A stretch of DNA of 11,413 bases, from contig CALTZA010000018.1 in NCBI GenBank assembly GCA_943913655.1, forward strand, positions 1-11,413, given 5' to 3'. This DNA is from an uncultured Francisella sp. GTDB lineage: Bacteria > Pseudomonadota > Gammaproteobacteria > Burkholderiales > Neisseriaceae. This document shows, one piece after another, positions 1 through 9,000 of this stretch (position 1 is its first letter; each line of letters opens with the position of its first letter). The translations under genes were made by a program, and so were the position numbers. The notes under the pieces were generated by a model. The model was given only the letters and a program-made list of their open reading frames with translations, was not told the DNA's origin and ran no database searches.

Positions 1-54
1 ATATAACGTAGTAATTACTGCTCACGGTCTAATTATGATTCTATTCATGGTTGT
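1..54 (+). CDS. cox1: cox1 exon 1 in window (5' partial)
   Basis: Reads YNVVITAHGLIMILFMV plus the first two bases (GT) of a Val codon. This is the transmembrane segment containing the conserved ITAHG stretch. The exon must end after T54, because the Val codon is completed by A293 to give MVVPAMAGF. The last six exon bases GGTTGT (49-54) pair with GCAACC (63-68) in the intron, ending in the required U.G pair. Phase 2 junction. Confidence 0.92.
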
Positions 55-3000
55 TAAAGGATGCAACCTAATGGTTTAAATACTAGGAAACCTTTTTCTT
101 TTTATGTGGCATAAGGTAACTAGTAACGAGATGATCTCGTTAAACGACTACTTTCTGACAGAGAGCAAGAAACACCATACTATTTTTCTTTATTTGTGTT
201 TTAGAGATTAGAGGAAAATTAGTAAAGATATAGTCTGAACAATAGTTAATGCTATTGAAGTTTGTTATGATCTAACAACAATAACACAATTGACCTGCTA
301 TGGCAGGGTTCGCTAACTATATGGTTCCTGTATTAATCGGGGCTCCGGATAACAAATATAGTCCCCAAAACGTTTAGCACAATTTCTCACTCAGGCGGAG
401 GGATTGGTGCGTATTTAGCTGGGTTATGGGAAGGAGATGGTCACATTTGGATTTTTCATACTTCTCATGCTCTCTTCTAATAAACGTTACTTTCCACACT
501 TTCGCCGTCCGCGCGTATTACTTTCAATCCATTAGACCATCCACTAGCCCTAGAACTTCAATCTATGTTAGGAGGATATCTTGGAAATAAAGAAAGTAAC
601 AATGGTTATGTAGTTGTGATTACTAACCTTGCTGATCTAGCAAATGTAATTAGTCTTATTAGCCCTTATGTGCGTACACCTAAAGTAAACCAACTTTACA
701 TTTGGATGAACACTAACTCAAATAACAACTTTGATCTTGTTTCTCCTTGTACTGGTCATCTACTGTCAGACGGTTGGCTTGCTGGGTTTATTGACGCAGA
801 TGGTTCATTTGACGTTCGAGTACGAGAAAAAGCAGCTGGTCATGCTCAGGTTGAAACACGATTCCGATTAGATCACTGATCCTGCCACTTCATACGGTCC
901 CGTGCTCACTCTTATTACTGATCCACTAGGTGTTAAACTAAACACTGCTTGGAATTTCGTACTACGTTATTGCTCTAATTACCCTCGGAATTCTAATCAA
1001 CTACTTAGACAATTACCCTCTATTTACTAGCAAATTCCTTAATTACTCAGACTACAAAGTTTGCGTAGACCTAATGAATAGCAAACAACAAGCAGAAGGT
1101 CGCTAAATTCTGCAAAGTGGTATGAACAGCACGGACTATTCATGGGATCACCTTGTCCGATTGGGTAAATAACCATAACCATAATCATAACCATTAGTGT
1201 GGAATATGCCATGTCCTATTATATATAAATATAAATAATAACAACCGGATAAATTTCGAAGAGATCTTTTCAGAAGACAATTCGCAGCTTAGTAAACTAA
1301 GTTCAACGACTCTCTACAAAATGTCCTTTTGTACCTTAAACTCCGGCCTCTACTACCCTTTGAGGTTTAGAGGATGATATAGTCTAAACTTACTAGAAAT
1401 AGCAAGAATAGGTCGCTAACTACCTAGATAATAATTTGATGGCATTCCCACGTCTAAACAACATTTCATTCTGGGTACTAATTCCAGCAATTATCCTATT
1501 CCTATCAAGTGCTTTCGTAGAACAAGGTCCTGGAGTTGGATGGACTCTATACCCACCTCTAGCAAGTGTACAAGCTCACTCAGGTGGTGCTGTTGATCTA
1601 GCAATTTTCGGTCTTCACCTTACAGGTATTTCATCAATGCTTGGAGCCATGAACATTATTACAACAATTCTGAACATGCGAGCTCCTGGTATGACTCTAC
1701 ACAAAATGCCTCTATTCGTGTGGGCTATGCTAATGCAATCAATTATTGTTATCCTAGCAATTCCTGTACTAGCCGGTGCTCTAACTATGGTTCTAACAGA
1801 CCGTAACTTCAACACTTCATTCTTCGATCCAGCCGGAGGAGGTGACCCTGTACTATACCAACACCTATTCTTAACTAGTTACCTATATTCTATTCCAGTT
1901 GCTATCACAGCCGCCAATGCTAATTCTAGCCCGTTCAATTTTGATGTTATCTTTTTTACTTTATCTTTATTACGCAAATTATTATCCTAACCGATAGCCA
2001 AGAGTTTCTAGAATGGTTCGTAGAGTAACTTTAACTTTACCGTTAACAATCGGGTCAATTCGTTGTTACCCAAAACACCGATGAGATTCAAGACATTATG
2101 GACATGCTTGGCTTTGGTCGAGTAAACAAACAAGGTAAAAACACAACACATGTGGCCGATAAAAAGCCTCAAGCTACAAACTATGGAAATAATTATTATC
2201 AAGGGAAAGAACACCTAGACCTCGTTCGACGTGTAGAATTAATCGCATTAGCAGGTACTGTTAACAAACTGTCGCCCTTTCCCCCCTTCCCCACCTTCCC
2301 CACCCGGGGTGTGAGGGGTGTGAGGGTGAGGGCGCTAAATAAACGGGAATAAAGGGAATGGCCTCAATATAATCGACTCCGTTAATTGCTAACTTGATAT
2401 TACACATTGCGGATTAGAAAAGCGAGAAGTTTACTTAGGCAGGTGTATTATATTTTTTTAAGACCTAAGTACGTGAATGCTACAGTTTAATTAAGCTAAG
2501 TATGCCATATTCTCTAGTCCATGACTTTATCATAATATTATCCTATCTTAATCACCTTATTACCCTTATAGATCATAGGATAGAGTGAAATAGATTCATG
2601 CTTGTCCCGCCGGGGATAAGGGAACTATATATTAGTTCTGGCAATACAAGTGAAAACGGTTAACGAATTCTCCTTCAAAGACCGTCGGTATTTAATATAT
2701 CGCTACAGACTGCGGCACTTGTAGGTATCTTTATGATGCTTAATGTACAGTCGGCTCCCTTTAGTATTAGTATTTGTATTAGTATTAGTATTAGTATTAG
2801 TATAAGTATAAGTATAATAACTACACAAGGCCACCAATGAAACAGTAGATAAAGTTATTAATCCGAATATAACGAGGACTTTACTGTCGAGGTGGTACAC
2901 GGACTTCAAAGAAGAGAGAGAGAAATTAAGATAATTTGAAGTTTTAGGGAATGGGTTCTTCGGACACCCAGAAGTATACCTAATGATTATTCCAGGTTTC

Positions 3001-6000
3001 GGAATGATTAGTCACGTAATTTCAGCTTTTTCAGGTAAACCAGTATTCGGTTACAAAGGTAGCCCTTTCAGTGTATATTTATTCCTTATTCACTGTATCG
3101 CAGCACACTATATGCGGGAAGGATGGGCTAACCTGAACGGTACTCGTGGCATAGTACTATCTTTACGGGTAGTAGCCGCAGTAATAATCTGTTCAGTACT
3201 ATTTAATCCGCAGGTAACCAACGCACAGTGCTTTTTAGATTTTCTTATCATTGAGCCAAGCATGCTAGTAGGAACCTCAGAGACTGTATGTGTGCTCTCT
3301 ATTTGTTTTGGTATTGGAATTATTGATCCGGACCTAAAAATCCGTCAATGGATTGCGGGCCTTACTGACGGAGATGGTAATTTTCACATCTCCCAAAAAG
3401 GCTATGTAGAATATAATGTAGTAATGGAACCTCGTGATATTGCTTGTCTATACAAGTTAAAACAACGATATGGTGGTTCTGTCAAGGCATTTTCTAACAC
3501 TAATGCAGTACGCTTCCGACTTCATCACAAACAAGGTATCCTTCAAGTTATTAATGACTTAAATGGCCTTATTAATAATCCAGTTCGACTGGCCCAATTT
3601 AGTAAAGTATGTGCACTCTATAATGTAGAAGTTCTACCACCTGTAGAATTAAAATATTTAGATGGATATCTTTCAGGGCTTTTCGACTCAGATGGAAGTG
3701 TATACTACAACAAATCTTCTATGCAAGTATTCATCACCGTGTCACAAAAAGATCGTTATATCCTTGATCTTATTGCTTCTGTTTATGGTGGTAAAGTATA
3801 CTCCGAAAACGCTAAAAAAACGGCGTTTAAATGGACAGTTAGCAAAAAAGCTGACGTGATTGACCTTATTGACAACTACTTCCACTGGAACAACTGCGTA
3901 TCAGCTAAAAATAAAAAATTTGGCATGGTTAAAGAGTTCTACCGACTATCTAAGTTAGGAGCTCTTAAAGCGGATCCAGACTCAGTTTTAGGTAAATCAT
4001 TTGCTACTTTTGTAGAACGGTGGGAATCTACAAACGCTTAATCCCCTTACAAATATAGAAAGAGACAGTCCACTATTGTTTTATTAATAATTCAATACGT
4101 ACCTTGGAATGGTTTACGCAATTGCTTCAATTGGAATCCTAGGTTTCATTGTTTGGAGTTTCTATTCTTATTCTGCTCTAACTCGGGCTGAATTAGATCT
4201 AATGGTGGCTCTCCCTCATTGTGAAGTGGGGGTAATAAACTTCGCCGTATGCTGGAACAGTTTAGTGCTTTTAGGTACTTTCTATAGTAAAAATCCTACT
4301 AGCTATACTCAATCAGCAGGAAATCAGTATACTACAAGTAGTTTAACGAGTTCCTCAGAGACTACACGCGGAGCATCTTTCAATTTTTCTCAATATTATA
4401 ATAATACTACTAACCCAAACCCACCGAGTGCCTCTTGGTTAGAATGGTTTGTGGGCTTTACAGAAGGTGACGGAGCTATCCTCTCTTCAGGTGGTCGTGC
4501 TCGTTTTGTTCTTACACAGAAAGAAGGAGCAATCCTATTCCATATTCAAGAAGTTCTAGGGTTTGGTACTGTGCGACACTTTGGTACGTATTACCGGTTC
4601 ATCGTAGAGAGTAATGAAGGCGCGGCCGGGCCGATTGTTATGCTTACACACATTTTTAACGGTAACCTGGTTCTACAACACCGAATTAACCAACTAGAAG
4701 CTTGGTTCGCAACTATTAGCACTATGGCGGTGCACGCTCCTCTTATTTTAGCATCTGTACTTCCTACACTCGAAGACGCTTGGCTATCTGGTTTCACTGA
4801 CGCGGAAGGGTGTTTTAACGTAAAGATCCTGAAATGTGCTAACACTCTAACTGGGTACCGAGTATCTCTTCGCTTTTTACTAGACCAAAATAACGCACAA
4901 GCAATCCTCCTACATATTCGGAATCTGTTTTGTTTTGGTTCTGTGGCTTACCGTGGCAAAACTAAAGGGGTATACCGACTAACTATCGATTCTTTCAAAG
5001 GACTGATTTTTGTACGGGATTACTTCCTAGCATTTCCACTGAAAAGTAAAAAAGGCCTTTCATTCACTAACTGGAACAAAGTATACAGCATGGTACTAAA
5101 TGGGGAACACCTAACTGTAGAAGGTCTATACCAAATTCGGGTAATCAAAAAAACGATTAATCTGAACAACAGTGTTAACACTAAAGTAGGGTCAGCACAC
5201 CCATAGAAATTATTTGAAAGATGAAGATATAGTCCGATCCTTATCGTGAGATAGGACTAGTTTAGGCTAGTAATCCAATTGTTTACTTGCACCACATGTA
5301 CGCAGTTGGTCTTGATGTAGATACACGAGCTTACTTCACAGCTGCCTCAATGATTATTGCCGTTAACTTTGGAGCGGCGTAATAGCACCATATTCTTAAA
5401 CGTCCTAATGAGGAAAATCAGAAGAAAACCAAATCATATGTTTATGAAAGTAGGATTCTCAACGACTAAACGTGCTACACCATTGAATAAACGGAAATAT
5501 TCAGGTGAAGATATAGTCTAATCAATAATGTAAGTTATTGATGTATTAAAAATATAATACGATAATATAATTTTCGACAAGATGGAACAATGGATTTCAG
5601 GATTTTGTGATCGATCAGGTTCATTTGGTTTAACCGCCTACCGGAAAGATGGTAAATTCTACTTTAAAGTAGTATTTGAAGTCTTAGTGGATATTCGAGA
5701 TATTCAATTACTAGAAGTTCTTAAGGAATTTTTCGGTGTTGGAGCAATCTATTCTACTAAAACAACCGCAACCTACCGAGTAGCCCGGGTTACCGACCTG
5801 CCTATTATTATTGATCACTTTACTAATTACCCTTTAATTACTAAGTCAGTAACTTTCACACTTTGGACTGAAGCAGTAGAACTAATTCGGACTTCTCAAC
5901 ACCACGTGCCAGCAACATTTAACTACATTCTATCTATTTATGCTGCACTTGGTCGAGGGGCTTCTAAAGCAGTAATACAAGCTTACCCTACCTTAACTCC

Positions 6001-9000
6001 AATCACTCTTCCTTCTGTTGTAATGCCTGTAACTAAAGAAACTATCGACCCTTGGTGGGTTTCTGGTTTTCTAACTCTATACTGCTCATTCGGTGCTAAC
6101 ATCGCTATGGGACATTGGCCACATGGACTAACCTACAAATACCAACATAAATTCTCATTTAGTTTCGATATTGTAAACTTAGCTCTAGCTGAACTACTAG
6201 CAGATTTCTTAGGGATTTCATGCTACATTCGTCAAGAAGAAAATCGTGTAGATGTTATGGCACAAAATACAGAGGAAGTTGAGTCAGTAATGACCTTCTT
6301 AGACAAATATCCACTTCAATCGTATAAAAACGAACAATACCAAGCATGGCGAGATTACTGCTCGTCGCTAGTGTACGACCGTGACACTAAAGCGCACCTA
6401 CTTAAAGTAGATGCAAACTGACGTTACAAAAAATACACTAAACTTGTTAAGAAACTGGATAGTCTGCAACGAAAATAATCGTCCAACAGGAATTAAAGTA
6501 TTCTCATGGCTATAATTATCCTTCAGCAAGGTAAATCTGGCCAACGCAGTTATCGATACAGCACAAAGTCTATATAAACGGTTCCCGCGAGCAAACCGTA
6601 AATACCTGCTCGCAAACACTTCCTGTACTGCTCTAGTGCCCTTTGGTACTAATATTGGGAGTACGGTAGGTTACCCAAACTATACTGTAATCTTGCAGCA
6701 TATGGTTGATACGGGTAATAGTAGGATTACTGCTATCAGATGGTTGGCTTCAAAAAGGAAACACAGGAGGACAAGCACGACAAACAAGGTTTCTCAAACC
6801 TTACTTACGCCCTTGAAGTATTCTTTTTATTAATCCACTATTTCAAGTAGTTTGGGGAAAACTAAATGGTAAGCTATTTCCAGCCCTAACTATGACTAGC
6901 CGTAGTCTAGTGTCGAATTATATGATATTTTCTACCCTGTAGGAGATAACGGTAAACGACAAAAAGTGGTCTCTGCAGATATTTATGATCTGTTAGACCT
7001 AAGTGCCTTAGCACATTGGATCGTAGGTGACGGATCTTATGTTATGTTAAAGGAGGAGAACTATACCTTCAAACGGAAAGTTTCACTATGGTTGACAACG
7101 TTCGACTAATGAACGTACTAATGATTAAATTTGGTTGTGTGTGTACCCTACATATGCAACGAGGTCTACCAGTTATTTACGTATCTAGTGCTTCCGTTCA
7201 ACAACTATACCCAAAACTACTACCTCACATGAGTACAAAAATGCTGTATAAAATGACTAAACGATAATTATGCGCGGGGCAAACTCGAGAGACCTCCTTC
7301 AGAGGGAATAACAACTAATGAAGGAATATCGTCGAACTAAGTCACAGAATGGAAACTACTGTGTAAAAGCGTACAGACTAGACGCCCCATGACAGCTAAG
7401 TGTATGACTTTCATATGCTGTTATAAGGAATAGTCGGTGCCGTCAGTAATGAACTTGGGATTAGAACACCCAATAGGTAGATTTATTCTACTGAGGCAAT
7501 AAGCCAGCTGAGCCTGAAATGGTAAAAGGCCCAATCACGAGCAACATGTTACGGAGGATCAGTTCGATACTCAACAGCTATGCTATTCGCCCTTGGGTTA
7601 AATAATTACGGGCCCAAGTAAAATAGGAAAAATGCAGAAACAAGCCTAATTAAAGCTTGATCCGCAGTTGCATTAATGCAATTCAGAGACTTCATTACCT
7701 AGGTTATTTAATAACTATGCTAAAGTCCGAACCTTCAAGAGATTGAAGGATACCCTAATATTAGGGTGATAACACAACACTTTATAAGGCAGTAACTGTA
7801 CTATTATTATACTCAGAAAGAGACAGTTCTTTTTTACAACTATTCGTTCTACCTTGTTTACTTCAACCACATGCCAAAGCTTACTATACTGATTTAACAA
7901 ATAAAGAAGTACGAGAACGGCTTTCTCAGGAAACAAAGGGAGCCCTGGTATTTATCTCTGGCTTAATAATGTCACAGGTAAGTACTATGTAGGTCAAGGC
8001 AAAGACCTAAGGGATAAGAAATCGGGACGAATTTTCCGATATCTTCGACCTGCTTACTTACGGGATGGTATTAAAGGTGCTTCGCTAATTCGTAATGCCA
8101 TGGTTAAACATGGATTAGCTAACTTTACACTTATCATCTTAGAACGATGTACTATTGAAGAACTGACTGTTCGAGAACAATACAGGTTAGACTTAGACTT
8201 ATTAAAACCTGCTTACAACATCTTAACTGCAGCTAAATCATCAGTTGGTTATACTCACACAGCAGACTAAAATGTCAGGGGGGTCGCCCACATTACCAAC
8301 CTACTGCAGAACAAAATGCTGCTTTAGCAGAACGAAACCGCACACTACACAGGAATATCGAGATATGGTGTCAGTACGTGAAGGTCATGGGATCTTTGCT
8401 TACGACAGTAATTTCAAGTTCTTAGGTTACTACCCTAGCATTCGGAAAGCTAAACTAGGTTTAGATGTATCACTAACAGTACAAAAGGGGATGCTTTTTG
8501 GGGTTAACTACCCTAATGTATCAAATATGATTTGGTCTCATACACCCTTACCTTATAATATTATGTCGTAGCCCTATTCACAATTGGTGGGTTGCTAAAA
8601 CTAAACTATTCCGTTAGCTCACCTAAAACTCCTTCAATTGCTGAAAACTAATTTATATTAAAATCAGCAGGTCATGGCTTTATAAGTCACACTTCAGAGA
8701 ATACAAGAGGAGCATATATTGTATAATATATGAAGATATATTCCACTCAAAGTTGCGAAACTTTGCTTTATCAGACATTATGATAATATTAACCTAAGGT
8801 CGCCCTATATTTCCTTAATGTGTCTCAGACACTAATTTCCTACATTGTTTTATTAATTTTAATTTCAAACATTTCTAGCTTTTCTCCCTCCCCCGTAGGG
8901 GGATATAAAGTATACCCTAATTTCTACGCAGATCGTCGCGAGATTCGAGCTGATCATGCACGAAGTAATGGAAAATTCTCAGAGATCTACTTATTTGTAA

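Larger units (their letters stand above)
351..1438 (+). mobile_element. cox1 intron 2: group I intron with decayed LAGLIDADG gene
   Basis: 1088 nt. The 5' exon end GGAT (347-350) pairs with GTCC (361-364), ending in U.G, and the intron ends in G1438. The catalytic core sits at the 3' end: P7 is GACT (1308-1311) with AGTC (1381-1384), in the context TTCAACGACT and GATATAGTC. The endonuclease remnant lies 5' of this core, so it occupies a loop in the 5' part of the ribozyme. I could not see a convincing P10. Confidence 0.88.
1872..2953 (+). mobile_element. cox1 intron 3: group I intron with half a LAGLIDADG gene and inserted repeats
   Basis: 1082 nt, from after T1871 to G2953. P7 can be drawn as GACTG (2708-2712) with CAGTC (2748-2752), so the core is near the 3' end. 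Unlike the other introns, I found no convincing P1 guide close to the 5' splice site. These borders therefore rest on the cox1 protein and the T...G rule. The 5' third holds an endonuclease remnant, followed by a GC-rich hairpin. From about 2335 to 2700 there is no coding potential, only one local hairpin at 2601-2620. After the core comes a hexanucleotide repeat. Confidence 0.8.

Noticed and set aside
1615..1815. Reverse-strand frame opposite exon 3
   Set aside because: It is a shadow of the conserved cox1 coding strand, with no recognisable motif.
1436..1990. Continuous frame read as one protein of 184 codons with a TTG start
   Set aside because: It is exon 3 preceded by one intron codon and followed by 40 intron codons. 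The cox1 protein requires the exon to end at 1871.
2273..2820. CRISPR array or bacterial-type repeat locus
   Set aside because: The repeats are a single hairpin and a hexamer microsatellite. There are no spacers or regular repeat units, and the context is a mitochondrial gene.
2703..2909. Reverse-strand frame with Thr-Asn repeats
   Set aside because: The repeats come from the hexanucleotide microsatellite, and there is no other support for coding.
4591..4845. Reverse-strand frame opposite the intron 5 endonuclease
   Set aside because: It is a shadow of the intact LAGLIDADG gene on the other strand.
7715..7936. Reverse-strand frame in intron 8
   Set aside because: It overlaps the ribozyme core and the start of the GIY-YIG gene, and no family similarity is seen.
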